Assembly: GCF_000001735.4 (NCBI RefSeq)
Contig: NC_003075.7
Location: 10,231,001 to 10,295,000, forward strand
Direction: 5' to 3'
Source of the DNA: Arabidopsis thaliana
Lineage: Eukaryota; Streptophyta; Magnoliopsida; Brassicales; Brassicaceae
DNA length: 64,000 nt
How positions within the stretch are numbered: the first letter of the stretch is position 1; every line of letters begins with the position of its first letter. Made by a program: the position numbers and the translations under genes. Below the pieces are notes generated by a model. That model made no database searches and was not told the origin of the DNA. It saw only the letters and a list, made by a program, of their open reading frames with translations. Shown here in pieces: positions 1 through 11,900 of the stretch.

Positions 1-438
1 TACTTTGGTTTTAAAATTTGAATCTAAAATGAACAGAAGAACGTTCCTCGTTATATGTGTACACTCTCTCAACACTGTACTTAAAAATAAAATAAAGCAC
101 AGTGTAGTTTCAATTTCATATGCTAAATGTAGGATTATTTTTCCAACGGTCGAAAAAAGCTTAAAGCATTTTTAACCAATTCTTTATTTATTTTTTAAAA
201 CATTACAAACTTTTCATATTTTTATTACTCTCTCAAGTAGTCTCATCTTCTTCTTAATCCAAAGGCCCAAACTTTGAATCATCACTATCACTCTCTCTCT
301 CTCTCTCTATCTCTCAAGAACTGCACGGACAACGACATGCTTTTAATTTCCATGCAAATCTCTCCTTTCTTCTCAAGTCATTTTTGAAAATCAATCAAAA
401 AACTGAAACTTGGTGGAGCTTTTATCATTCACTCATCA
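1..438 (+). promoter_or_regulatory. Upstream region and leader of IPGA1
   Basis: AT-rich DNA with no coding signal, taken as the promoter and 5' leader of the gene starting at 439. A pyrimidine-rich stretch from about 225 to 320 includes a (CT)9 run at 291-308, a common leader feature in Arabidopsis. The start of transcription cannot be placed from sequence alone. Confidence 0.5.
291..308. repeat. (CT)9 microsatellite in IPGA1 leader
   Basis: Uninterrupted CT dinucleotide run just upstream of the coding start, inside a longer pyrimidine-rich tract. It probably lies in the 5' untranslated region and is likely polymorphic in length. Confidence 0.8.
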
Positions 439-3400
439 ATGGTGGCTGGTAAGGTTCGTGTAACAATGGGTTTTCACAAATCACCTTCTACTAAAAAAAC
501 CAAAGACATGCCTTCTCCTTTACCTCTTCCTCCTCCTCCTCCTCCTCCACTTAAACCACCTTCTTCCGGTTCCGCTACTACTAAACCACCGATTAATCCT
601 AGTAAACCGGGTTTCACTCGCTCTTTCGGTGTTTATTTCCCACGCGCTTCCGCTCAAGTTCACGCCACTGCTGCTGCTGCTTCTCATAACGGCGTCGTTT
701 CTGAGCTTCGTCGTCAAGTCGAGGAGCTTCGTGAGAGAGAAGCTCTGTTGAAAACAGAGAATCTCGAGGTCAAGCTTCTTAGAGAATCTGTTTCTGTTAT
801 TCCGTTGCTTGAATCGCAGATCGCTGATAAGAACGGCGAAATCGATGAGCTTAGGAAAGAGACGGCGAGATTAGCGGAGGACAACGAGAGATTACGGCGA
901 GAATTTGACCGGAGCGAGGAAATGAGGAGAGAGTGTGAGACGAGGGAGAAGGAAATGGAGGCGGAGATTGTTGAGCTTCGGAAACTTGTTTCGTCGGAGA
1001 GTGACGACCACGCGCTCTCTGTTTCTCAGAGGTTTCAGGGTTTAATGGATGTGTCGGCGAAATCTAACCTAATCAGAAGTTTAAAACGGGTCGGGTCGTT
1101 GAGGAATTTACCCGAACCGATTACGAATCAAGAGAATACCAACAAGAGCATTTCATCATCCGGAGACGCCGACGGCGACATTTATCGGAAAGACGAGATC
1201 GAGAGTTATTCACGGAGTAGTAACTCGGAGGAACTCACTGAGTCATCGTCTCTCTCAACCGTCAGATCTAGAGTTCCGAGAGTCCCTAAACCACCGCCGA
1301 AACGGTCTATTTCGTTAGGTGATTCCACGGAGAACAGAGCAGACCCGCCACCGCAGAAATCGATTCCGCCTCCTCCTCCTCCACCTCCGCCACCGCTTCT
1401 TCAACAACCACCACCACCTCCGTCTGTTTCCAAAGCTCCTCCTCCGCCTCCTCCACCACCGCCGCCGAAGAGTTTAAGCATTGCGTCGGCGAAAGTGAGA
1501 AGAGTACCGGAAGTGGTTGAGTTTTATCACTCGTTGATGCGAAGAGACTCCACAAACTCGAGAAGAGATTCCACCGGCGGTGGAAACGCCGCCGCGGAAG
1601 CAATACTTGCTAACTCCAACGCCAGAGACATGATCGGAGAAATCGAAAACCGATCGGTTTATCTCCTCGCGGTAAAAGTTTCTCTTTAACCGGCTCAGTA
1701 AATTTCGGTTTAGTTTCTCTGACTTTCTTGCGTCAGTGAGAATTGACTGATCATTCCACTTTTTCCTCGTCCTTTTCCAAGTAACTTTCAAAATTTAAAA
1801 TCATAAACCGGTTTGATTTAACTTTAAACCGAACATTGCAGATAAAAACCGACGTAGAAACGCAAGGAGATTTCATAAGGTTCTTGATCAAAGAAGTCGG
1901 AAACGCTGCGTTTTCAGACATTGAAGACGTTGTTCCTTTCGTCAAATGGCTCGACGACGAACTCTCTTACCTGGTATGAATCAAACTTTCAAATTTTCCC
2001 AAAGTTTCTGGAATTATTTAGTTCAAAGTTTGTAAATTTGTTGTTGTATCTTTGAAGGTTGATGAGAGAGCAGTGTTGAAACATTTCGAGTGGCCGGAGC
2101 AAAAAGCTGATGCTTTACGTGAAGCAGCGTTTTGTTATTTCGATCTAAAGAAACTCATATCAGAAGCTTCTCGTTTCCGGGAAGATCCTCGTCAATCTTC
2201 TAGCTCTGCTCTTAAGAAAATGCAAGCTTTGTTTGAAAAGTAAATAAAAAAAAATCCATTCTTTGATTCATTTCAAATTCAGATTCTTTAGATAACTAAT
2301 GAAGATCTTTTGTTGATTCCAAAGGTTAGAGCATGGTGTTTATAGTCTTTCGAGGATGAGAGAATCGGCGGCAACAAAATTCAAGAGTTTCCAGATTCCG
2401 GTTGATTGGATGCTCGAAACCGGTATTACTAGCCAGGTCAGCAAACTAATGATTCTCGAGATTTACAATTTTACAATCATAATTTATCTCGAGATTTACA
2501 TTATTGATCCTTCTTCTGTGTTTCTTGCAAGATTTAAATATTGGTTTTGCTTAATGTTTTTATGATGAATACTTAGTTCCCACTTTTTGGTGCAATTATT
2601 GCATATTGATTGGATGAAAAAAATACATTTTGGAATATAGAAAACATAGAGGGATAGACAAGAACAACAATTCTGATGGTCCCCAATTTTATGATAAAAG
2701 TCAATTGTTGATGGCAGGACATTTGTAAAATTGTTTTTTGATACTGTTCTTCACTCTATTATTGTTTTTTTGCTTGTTTACATGGTAAAACTATTATGTA
2801 CTACATGACAAATTCAGATATATACAAATATTTAGCAAAAGTAAACTTGAATACATTGTTTACTTTAATGTTTTGTGGGGTTTTCCTATGTGCACGCCTG
2901 TGAATTTTCGAGATTTTCTCTATTGTATCTTCTTGTCTGTTTCTTTTGTTGTTGCTTTGGGATTATAATAGACAAATCAATAGGGAATGGAATCAGATTC
3001 TCTGAAGACTTTTTATGCCTTCATTGTCACTCTTTGAGTCTTAATGTTTAGTGTAGTGTGCTCAAATTGGGGTCTGTGCAACTTATAAGTCATGCAAATC
3101 TCATATTTTTTGAGGAACTTGGAATTTGGTAAAGTATGAATGTTTTGAATTGTTGTGGAATGTGATTTCAGATTAAACTGGCATCCGTGAAACTAGCGAT
3201 GAAGTATATGAAGAGAGTATCCGCAGAGCTAGAGGCTATTGAAGGTGGTGGCCCTGAAGAGGAAGAGCTAATTGTCCAAGGTGTTCGATTCGCATTCCGT
3301 GTTCATCAGGTAAAGTTAAAAGACCTTGATCATCTTCTCTTTCGATTTGGTTCTGTTCTGTTACAATATTAAACTCTTAAAATCTGTTTTGTTTTTGTTC

Positions 3401-3534
3401 AGTTTGCCGGAGGATTTGATGCAGAAACAATGAAGGCATTTGAAGAGCTAAGAGATAAAGCAAGATCATGTCATGTTCAGTGTCAAAGCCAAACACATCA
3501 ACATAAACTTTGTTTTCGATCTACCCCTTGTTAA
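439..3534 (+). CDS. IPGA1: CHUP1-like coiled-coil, proline-rich protein IPGA1
   Basis: Six exons give 642 residues: 439-1671, 1842-1973, 2058-2239, 2325-2436, 3172-3309 and 3403-3534, all with GT-AG introns and matching phases. The N-terminus has a polyproline run (about residues 31-40), then a charged coiled coil (about 88-185). A second set of polyproline tracts lies at about 308-350. From about residue 360 the protein follows the C-terminal domain of CHUP1 (motifs VDERAVLKHFEWPE, IPVDWM and GVRFAFRVHQFAGGFDAE). CHUP1 positions chloroplasts on actin. This paralogue lacks CHUP1's N-terminal membrane anchor, and the Arabidopsis gene I recall (At4g18570) was reported as a microtubule-associated protein affecting petal cell anisotropy. 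A second ATG ten codons in is possible, but the first gives the recalled length. The 3' end converges with the next gene. Confidence 0.9.
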
Positions 3535-3852
3535 AGAAGCAATCTTAGCTTCATATATAATCCACCTCTTGTTGTCATTTTCTCGATTTAATTTGTTTTT
3601 TTGTTCTTTCGTCTTAAAAGACCTATAACTCTTGTGAATATACGTTCTCGATCGTCTTGCTGAAAAAGGATTAAAACAGTTGATATTCAAAGGAAACCCA
3701 TCTTATCATATGTACTGATAAAAGCTTCACAATAATGTCGCGGCTAAGAATGAAATATTCAAATATTTCAAAGAGACAGCAGAAATAAAACTAAATCCAT
3801 TGCCCTAAAACCCCAAACTTCAAACCCTGCAAATTTTGATTGCACCTCCTAG
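3535..3852. other. Convergent 3' ends of IPGA1 and a minus-strand gene
   Basis: A 318-bp gap with no coding signal between the stop codon of the plus-strand gene and that of the minus-strand gene. It must hold both 3' untranslated regions, so the two transcripts probably end very close together or overlap. Confidence 0.6.
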
Positions 3853-4524
3853 TTACACAACAAACCACTCATCACTGCTGTATCCAGCATCTTTGGCTTT
3901 AGACTCATCATCACCGACTGCATCTTTTGAGAGTTCCATCTGAAAACCAAAGAGACGTATTTGTTAGGAAAATCAAAACAGAAGAAAGGATATAGTTTCA
4001 AGACATGCTAAAAGTTATGCGAAACTAGAATACACACCATTTGAATAGCTCCTGGTTTCTCTGTTTTAACATTGGGCATAATAGCTTCAGCTTTGTCTAC
4101 GACTACATATTCGTCATCTGAATGACCTGATGATGCATACGTCAGAAGTTAACAAAGACATTACAGATCGATTAAAAAACGAATGGACAAAGAACGGATT
4201 TAGTTACTTGCACTAGTCTCATTCACAAAGCAAAAACAATTACCTTTATCACCTTCACCACTCTCATCATCAGAATCGTTGTAGAAATCAAACGTATCAA
4301 CAGGGGGAATTTTCCTACGAGGTCGGATCAGATATGGTAAAGGAACTCCTGAAAACGACACAAAATTTCCTGATTAAAAACTCAAAACTCGAAACAGAAG
4401 GAACCTAAAGGATAATATCAAATGGTAAAAAACAAAAAAGGTGAAAAGTGAGCTCACCGTTGCAGCCTCCCCTCTTCCGAGAATGCAGAACAGAAACAGC
4501 ATGAACTGGTGCCAATGTTGCCAT
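3853..4524 (-). CDS. Small acidic protein of unknown function
   Basis: Four short exons on the minus strand (4458-4524, 4244-4348, 4038-4126, 3853-3939) join in frame into 115 residues, with good GT-AG borders at each junction. The N-terminal third is basic (LIRPRRKIPP). The rest is rich in Asp, Glu and Ser (FYNDSDDESGEGDKG, then YSSDEWFVV at the C-terminus). I see no signal peptide, membrane segment or known domain. A likely leader exon ends at 4917 with a donor there, and its acceptor lies next to the start codon (exon resumes at 4527). The gene shares its upstream region with RPA3B on the other strand. I recall the locus as At4g18580, annotated only as hypothetical; no function is proposed. 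Confidence 0.8.
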
Positions 4525-5523
4525 GTCCTGATTCAAAAATGGTACCTGTTAGCAATTGCAACAACTTTTATGAGAAACAGAGAGATCAGCACAAATCTAA
4601 GAAAACCCTAAAAACGATATAAGCTAACCAGACAAAGAAGAGATAACGAAGAAGAAACCTAAAGAGATTAAGAAATTTCCACACAATAAGTTAACATCTT
4701 TGTATACCAAATCGGCGAAAACCATCTTAAAACAAGAAATTCAGATCGTTCGAAACAGAAATTTACTCCGCAAGAAATATAACGCAAACCCTAATTTTCC
4801 GTGTGATCATATAAACAGAATCAAAACCAAAAGTTCCATAGAAAAATAGCAGAAAAGGAGAATTATTTCAAAGAAGAGATGAATTCTCAAATAAACATAG
4901 GATTACCTTATCGAAGATTCAGAGAAAATCGTTTATCAGATCTTGAGAAATTTGATCGTCGACGAATTATCAAAACTCAGTAAGAGAAGAACAAGACATC
5001 AGCGGTGGCGAAAACTAGAGATTAGCGATGAACAGTAATCTTATTAGCGATATAAATAGGGATTATTTACTTTTTATTTTGTTTCCCTTTTCTAAACCTT
5101 TTCCAATTAATTTATGTTGGCTGACGTGTCTCTGATTAAACCAATCTCGAGCGGTTCAGCTTCCAACAAACCGGTTCGGTTTAACACTATTAATTTCTCG
5201 ACCTCGCTCCTATCTTCTCCTCTCATTCGTCAATCCAGAGACTAGGGTTTTCTTCCCGCCGAAACCTCACCGGAAATTCTCTCCGGCATCTCCTAATTCG
5301 TCAATCGGGTACTGTTAAATCACAAGGCTTTAGTAATTTCTTCTTATACATAGGTCTAAATCTATCTGCTTGATTTGAAATTTGGATTTTGGTCTAATTA
5401 GGGACTGACACTACCAATTTACTTAATGATTTGAGGATAATTACTTCGATTTTGACTTAGATGATATGAATTTGATTTAGTTTCAGTGAGAAAGACGAAT
5501 GAATGTTTTGATTTTTATAGAGA
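4525..5523. promoter_or_regulatory. Divergent promoter region with two spliced leaders
   Basis: This stretch serves the small minus-strand gene (leader exon from about 4917 upward, then an intron to 4528) and the plus-strand RPA3B. The plus-strand leader appears to be spliced too: a donor near 5309 and a TAG acceptor at 5518-5520, three bases before the start codon. The two transcripts therefore probably start within about 5000-5230, a short bidirectional promoter. Confidence 0.55.
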
Positions 5524-5940
5524 ATGGATACATCAAGTCCTGCTGCTTTTGTGAATGGAGCTTTGTTGAGAAGGTACATTGGTCAGAAAGTGAGAGCAGT
5601 GATTCAAGTTATCAGATCAGATGTTGGATCAGTGATTGGTAAATCGACTGATGATCAACAGATTGTTGTTAAAGGTTCTCCTCAACCGCCTTTAACTACT
5701 TACCTTGAGGTAATTGGAATTGCTGAGACTGACAACACTATTCGTGCTGAAGTTTGGACCAACTTTGGTGATAGTTTCGGTATGAATTTAAGCAAAAATC
5801 ATTCCTTTAATAAGCTATGTCCTTTATGATTTGCAAATTCTTGTGTCTTGATTTGGGGTCTTGGCTTGTTTGCAGATGTGCAAAACTACAATGAGCTATG
5901 TAAGCTTGCAAATGGTGAGTTTAGACACTTGTTCATCTAA
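5524..5940 (+). CDS. RPA3B: Replication protein A 14-kDa subunit (RPA3 family)
   Basis: Two exons (5524-5779, 5876-5940) give 106 residues, the usual size of plant RPA14. The protein is a single OB-fold: an early strand with LLRRYIGQKVRAVIQV, a central DQQIVVKGSPQPPL segment and a C-terminal helix (NYNELCKLAN) of the kind that packs in the RPA trimer core. RPA binds single-stranded DNA during replication, repair and recombination, and the small subunit mainly holds the trimer together. Arabidopsis has two such genes and I take this to be At4g18590. The intron falls inside the OB-fold at phase 1. An untranslated first exon is likely, because an acceptor sits just before the ATG. Confidence 0.88.
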
Positions 5941-7153
5941 ATCACAGGGTATTGGTGATGAATGTGGAAAGCTTTTTTCTTGGAGATTCTTTGGGTTGGA
6001 GCTATTGATATGCCTGGTTGATCTTTAGTATTGAAATTCTTCTGTTTCATGTTAGTTTCACGGTTTCTAGTATTTATCTTATGGTCTTTGAAATCTGTAT
6101 GAAAACTCTTCTGTGTCATATTAGAATTAAGGTAAACTGTGTTAGTCGATCTTACTATGAATCTTATGTTTCTTGTTTTGTGTTTTGGTTCTCTTTGCTT
6201 TTCTTTTGATTCCATCACATTGGATCCTAGCTTGTAAATGGTATAAAACTATATAAAATCCCTAAAAACTATATCTACATTAAAACTTACAATTAGGAAA
6301 GAAAAAAAAATCTAAACTAAAGCATAAACAACACACAAAATTGTTGGTCAAAAAATTATACACACAACTTTGACGAAAATGTTCAAGGAATTTTGCAGAT
6401 TAGTAATGTTTTCTAGAATTTTAGATTGTTTTTGGTTCACACAATGACACAGTTTTGAAGAAAAGACCTTAGCCCACGGCCCAGTCCAAAATTTTTAAAC
6501 GACAGCGTTAAGAACTGGTCCGGTTAAACCGGGATTTAGCCATTATGGAAGAATCATAAGACAAAACCTAAACTTAAACCGAACAGATTTGTCACGAAGA
6601 AGAAATCAGTGTAGCAGACACCATCCATCCCTGAGCAAAGGTGATTCCTTTTTTCCCTTGTTTTCTGATATCTTAAAGAATTATTCTGAGGTTTTTGATT
6701 ACTTGAAATATTGTGTGTGTTTCGTGGAGGTTTATAGATTTCTCGTTTAGGGTTTTTGTGGTTTAATCTGCTTCTTCGCCACTGATTCTGATACATTTTT
6801 TCACTTTTTGGGTAAATCTTGCAATTGAAATTCATGTGGGCTATCTTTTGGTTGTTCGTGTGATTACTCAGTGTAGGTTTAGTGACTCATGTAGTGGACT
6901 AAACCAATTGTTGTTGGAAAGCTGTTAACTTTTTTTTTATTAGGGATTTGAGGATCATTCTGAAATGAAGAATTTTTCGTTTGTTCATTATTGCTCTGTT
7001 ATTATGCAATTTTAAACTTGTGGCTGGCTTCAAAATCAAATTTTTTACTCTTATTTAACAATAAGATTTATGTTGATCCTGAACTATGTTTATACACTCG
7101 GGTTGAATTTAGTTTGAGAGTTATTTTTCTTTGATTTAGATAGAAGAAAAGCT
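5941..7153. promoter_or_regulatory. Intergenic region and spliced leader of the zinc-domain gene
   Basis: The first 500 bp hold the RPA3B 3' region and AT-rich DNA. Around 6470-6490 there is a GGCCCA site-II-type motif (TCP-binding class, common in housekeeping promoters). A leader exon appears to end at 6640 with a GT donor at 6641, and the acceptor TAG at 7137-7139 lies 14 bases before the ATG, so a roughly 500-bp intron sits in the 5' untranslated region. No other coding signal is seen. Confidence 0.5.
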
Positions 7154-7698
7154 ATGACTGATTTGCAAATGGAGGTAGAGGTAGATACCAATTCTTCTTT
7201 GCAGGAGTCTCTCCCGAAGCCGCAAGTCATGTACAGATGTAAGAAATGTAGAAGGATAGTTGCTATTGAGGAAAACATAGTCCCGCATGAACCAGGAAAG
7301 GGTGAAGAATGCTTTGCTTGGAAAAAGAGAAGTGGAAACTCTGAACAAGTGCAATGCTCTTCCATCTTTGTCGAGCCTATGAAATGGATGCAGACAAGTG
7401 AGAAGCTTTGACAAAAGCACTTTACTCTATATAGAAATTTTCTTTATGTATCTCACAACAAGAATCTCTGCAGTTTCTTTTTTATGATCTTTTACATTAT
7501 TTGACTTTTGCAGTACATGATGGAATGGTGGAAGAGAAGCTTCTATGTTTTGGATGTAACGGGAGATTAGGTTATTTCAACTGGGCTGGGATGCAATGTA
7601 GCTGTGGTGCATGGGTTAATCCGGCTTTTCAGCTTAATAAAAGCCGAATAGACGAGTGTAAATCCGAGCCAAACCCGAACCTGAATATGGAAACTTGA
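7154..7698 (+). CDS. Stand-alone YVH1/DUSP12-type zinc-binding domain protein
   Basis: Two exons (7154-7397, 7514-7698) encode 142 residues. The whole protein corresponds to the C-terminal zinc-binding domain of YVH1/DUSP12 dual-specificity phosphatases: MYRCKKCRR near residue 26, the QCSSIFVEPMKWM block, CFGCNGRLGYFNWAG, then CSCGAWVNPAF followed by a conserved Lys-Ser-Arg-Asp stretch. The cysteine pairs expected to hold zinc are all present. The phosphatase domain with its HCxxGxxR loop is entirely absent, so it cannot be a phosphatase despite the name such loci often carry (I recall At4g18593, 'dual specificity phosphatase-related'). In yeast and man this zinc domain is the part needed for ribosome maturation, so a 60S assembly role is a reasonable inference but unproved. 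Confidence 0.85.
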
Positions 7699-8113
7699 TG
7701 AAAAAGGAGAAGATGTAAACTCTTGGATAACTAAAGATTGATAAAAAGATCAAATTAAAGCCTTATTGTATTGACTATCCCTAATGGGGTTTTTAGTTTC
7801 ATTGTTTAAATTCAAACATAGAATTAGTTATGTGTATTTCTTTGTTCTTTCTAAATTCTAATATTAGGGACACAAAAGAATTAGAGGCTATAATTAAAAG
7901 AATTAACAAACTCACTAATTTACTAATGAACGATTGTTCTCTATTTAGCTAAAAATAACAGATGGTTTTAACTTTATGATTTTGTATAAAACCGAACTTT
8001 GTGGCTCTTGTGAATTAGTTGTCCTCTTCTCTAACATCTCAAACAAAGAAAACGATTACAAAAGAGAAGAGGTATCAAAAAGAAGACCAGAATCTTTTAA
8101 CATTTTGAAACAA
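7699..8113 (+). promoter_or_regulatory. Promoter of Ole e 1-like gene
   Basis: AT-rich gap with a TATAAAA box at 7985-7991, about 120 bp before the start codon used for the next gene. An upstream in-frame ATG at 7976 overlaps the TATA region and so is very unlikely to be translated. Confidence 0.55.
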
Positions 8114-8728
8114 ATGGCGTCCAAAGCCATCTTCTTCTTCTTTGTCTCTGCCGTGTGCCTGTCCTCTCTCGCCGGTGTGGCCATCGCTGATGCCGATGAC
8201 TTTGACCGTTTCCAAATTCAGGGATCGGTTTATTGTGACACATGCCGTGTCCAATTCGTTACCCGTCTCAGCAAGTTCCTTGAAGGTAAACATTTTCATA
8301 CATCTATATACTACATATTACACATTGTTTATGTTATTAGTATTTCTGCTTATTCAAATTTGTCTACATTGTTTTCTATAGGCGCGAAAGTGAAGCTAGA
8401 ATGCAGGAGCAGAACAAACGGAACCGTAACATTGACAAAAGAAGCCGTAACGGACAAAACAGGGAGCTACAGAATGGAAGTGACCGGTGACCATGAGGAG
8501 GAAGTTTGCGAGCTTGTGCTCGTCGAATCACCAGACAGTGGTTGCAGTGACGTTAGCAAAGAGGCTTACCTACGTAACGCCGCTAAGATCAGCCTGACCG
8601 CGAATGACGGAATCGTCTCTCACGAGACACGTATCGTTAACCCTCTCGGTTTCATGGTTCAAACTCCGTCAGCTGAATGTCCCGCTGCTTTCAAGGAGCT
8701 CGGGATCGTTCCTGATGTCACCTTCTAA
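8114..8728 (+). CDS. Pollen Ole e 1 / extensin-like secreted protein
   Basis: Two exons (8114-8285, 8382-8728) give 172 residues. Residues 1 to about 25 form a signal peptide (long hydrophobic stretch ending near AIADAD). The mature protein has the Ole e 1 family pattern: a VYCDTCRVQF motif near its start, further cysteines at LECRSR, EEVCELVL, DSGCSDV and SAECPAAF, and a GSYRMEV strand motif. Family members are small secreted beta-rich glycoproteins found in cell walls, often in pollen but also in vegetative tissue; their biochemical role is mostly unknown. The start at 8114 is preferred over the in-frame 7976 ATG because it begins the signal peptide and follows a TATA box. I recall At4g18596. 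It converges with WAVE5. Confidence 0.87.
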   Translation: MASKAIFFFFVSAVCLSSLAGVAIADADDFDRFQIQGSVYCDTCRVQFVTRLSKFLEGKHFHTSIYYILHIVYVISISAYSNLSTLFSIGAKVKLECRSRTNGTVTLTKEAVTDKTGSYRMEVTGDHEEEVCELVLVESPDSGCSDVSKEAYLRNAAKISLTANDGIVSHETRIVNPLGFMVQTPSAECPAAFKELGIVPDVTF

Positions 8729-8946
8729 ATTTAATGATTTCAAGATCGTCATTTAAGTGTAATCTATTGTTTGTTTCTATATAACAAAACAAAAATGTAA
8801 TTTGATAAAACACAAAAAAAATGCAGTAAATAAAATAAATTATTTTCTTTTTTTCATGCATCACATTTGAATTTCTGATTTATAAATAGTGCTTGTGTTA
8901 ACATGAAAACTGAAATGACAGAGAGGAATGTACAACAAAGAATCAA

Positions 8947-11900
8947 TTAGATCCCTTTGGTTTTATGTTCATCAAGACAAACACTATCACCACCCTCGTC
9001 ATCTGTAGCTACAAGCCTAATTAACAGCGAAGAATTTGTTTGTTAGTCTCATGAGGCTAATGATCTACGACTAATGCAAATGAAAGGAGAGTGAGTTTTA
9101 CTATAAGTACCCAAGAGATTGATCTTGCGTTTTCTTCGACACCGTGTTTGCGTCTACGTTTGCTTCATTACAGGGACTGCTTTTTGGTTGGTTTGGTGGC
9201 CAAGCACGGATGATCTCTGAGACAGATGGTTTGTATTCCGGAACTTGTTCTTGCTCTAGTCTTGAAAATGTGGATTGATGATCTACGGCGTCGTAACATG
9301 GGAGATCAAGAAACGAACCAGAAAAAGAACCCATATCACCATGTCTACTTCTCTCTTCAACTTGCTTCAAGCTTGATACAGATATTCTAGGGCTTTCATC
9401 AGATTCCCACAGCTCAGAATCTGACAAACAATAGTCGGAAACACAAGGAGATGACTGACAAAAGGTGTCACTGTTGTCATCGCCGTCATCAGAGTTGCTA
9501 GCCTCTGGAACCAACTGAAACGAAGGGAACATATCCGCATTTTCACCATTGTACCGAGGTTGGCATGGGATTCTCAGTTTCAATTTAGGAACTGGAGAGG
9601 CTTCTATTGGGTTGAATGATATTTTCATATGTTCAACCGGTGGGGATGAAGTAGGTGAGCCAAAGAGAGATGATTCATAATCCAATTGCTCCTCAAAGCT
9701 TGAACCACCAGGACTTTGCTGAGTCCTGTCTTCGATAGCAGCTACTCTGGTATCATAGCTACTACTAGGTACAGATTCAAATTTGCAAGTTGAAGAAGAG
9801 TTTCCCCGAAACCCAGCCATGAGTAATCTATGACTTAAGCCAAAAACTCTGAACGATGTTCCAGTGCTCTGCATGGGAGAGAGACTCGACATGTTGCTTT
9901 GTTGTTGAGACGTGGGATCTGAAACAATTAATGGAAGTGAGCTCTTCTCAGCATTTTCAACTGATCGGCTCGATGATTCCTGCTTCCTTGTCGAAAGAAC
10001 ACTAGCTTCGTTGATCTCGTGCTTTATATGTTGGCTTCCAGAATTAGGCTCAGCAAATACTGGAGGTTTCAATGGCGCGAGTCCAAGGAGTCCTCCATTG
10101 CTCCATATACTTATTGATTCAACACTTGTACCATTTGGAAGAGAATTCTGAGTATCTGGAGAAATCGTAACAGTACCACCGCTCGAGGGAAATGTTCTTT
10201 CAGTAGATTCTGGTTCCAATAAACCACTCTTCTGATTCATAGAAACATCAGATGCTGTGTAGGGCTCATTATGTACTTCACCTTCTTTTACCTTGATGTT
10301 TTTAGCAGGAAGATCTGTTACTACACATGGTGCGGCAACATGCATTTCTGGTTCTTTCAAAGAAGGATACGTGGAATCCGGAACTTCTGGTGAAAACTTT
10401 TGATCGAAAATAGCTTCTGCAAATAACAAAAGTGCGGCATCATCCAAGAATACTTTTTGGTCAGGAATACCTTCAGCCAAAGCCAGATATGCAGCAGCAG
10501 GTTCTTTTGGCAGAATATTTTCCTTGGGAACAGGTTCTTCAGGGAAGCATTTGTTGTGTGAACCAGTTTCTGTTGTGAAACTAGGAACTCCTGAGCCTGT
10601 GATCTTTTCATCAAAAACAGCTTCGGTCGAGGACAGATCTGTGGTAATAGTTTCTCTAGGGAAGGTTTTGTTGTGTGGACTAGTTTCTGTTGTGGAACTA
10701 GAAGCTTCTGAGCCTGGGATCTTTTCATCAAAAACTGCTTCTTTTAAAGAAAGATCCGTGGCAAAAGGTTTTTCAGGGAAGGTTTTGTTGTGTAGACCAG
10801 TTTCTGTTGCGGAACCAGGAGCTTCTGAGCCTGGGATAATTTCACCAAAAACTGCTTCGTTCAAGGAAATATCTGTGGCAACAGGTTCTTCAGTGAAGGT
10901 TTCATTGTGTAGACCAGTTTCTGTTGTGGAAACAGGAGCTTCTGAGCCTGGGATCTTTTCATCAAAAACTGCTTCGTTCAAGAAATTTTCCATGGCAAAA
11001 GGTTCTTCAGGGAAGGTTTTGTTGTGTGGACCAGTTTCTGTTGTGGAAGTAGAAGCTTCTGAGCCTGGGATCTTTTCATCAAAAACTGCTTCGTTCAAGG
11101 AATTTTCCGTGGCAAAAGTTTTTTCAGGGAAGGTTTTGTTTTGTCGACCAGTTTCTGTTGTGGAACCAGGAGCTTCTGAGCCTGAGATATTTTCATCAAA
11201 AACAGCTTCTGCAGAAGATGGATATGTGGAATCAAGTTCTTCTCGAGAGATCTTTTCATCAGGTACAACTTCTGCCCAAGACGGATATGTAGGTAAGGAT
11301 TCTTCTGGCAAGTTCTTTTCCTTAGAAACAGCTTCTGCCGAAGACCGATATGTGACGCCAGGTTCGTCTGGAAAACCGATTTCGTTGGGAAAAGCTGATT
11401 CCAAAAATGGATTTGTGCCAACAAGTTCTTCATGCGAGGCTTCCTCATACGGAACGGATTCTTCCAAAGATGGATGTGTGGAACCAGGATCTTCCAGTGG
11501 CGGGATCTTCTCATCACAAACAGCTTCAGAAAAATATGGATGAGTAGCATCATCAACTTCTTCTTCTTGTGCGATCTTTTCTTCTGGCAATTCTTCCAAA
11601 GAAGGATACACTTCCGGAGGTTCTTCTGGAAAGATTGTCATGATGGGCGCAGCTTTCGTCAAAGACCGACATGTGGTGTCAAGTTGTTCTGGCAAAACCT
11701 CTTCATCAAGAACAACTTCTCCCAAACACGGATCTATGCCAACAAATTCGTCAAGTGTGACTTGCTCATTTGGAATAGCTTCTGCCGCAGACAAATTTGT
11801 GGAATTAAGAACTTCCAGTGAGACATGTTCATCACTTTCAGCTTTGGCACAAGACAACGTATGTGTAGCCTCATCAGATTCTTCTTGTGAGATCTTATCT

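Noticed and set aside
7976..8113. Upstream in-frame extension of the Ole e 1-like protein
   Set aside because: The extension covers the TATA box and would bury the signal peptide; the start at 8114 restores a normal secreted protein.
9101..9110. Stop codon directly after the giant WAVE5 exon as the true end
   Set aside because: Using the GTAC donor at 9110 and the acceptor at 9017 gives a short last exon and the recalled protein length of 2028. The unspliced end would be two residues long and remains a possible minor form.
10524..11543. Plus-strand open frame of 339 codons opposite WAVE5
   Set aside because: It is the complement of the 39-residue coding repeats. Repeat length is a multiple of three, so an antisense frame stays open by chance. 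Its composition (Ser/Gly-rich, repetitive) matches no family, and the minus-strand SCAR gene explains the region.
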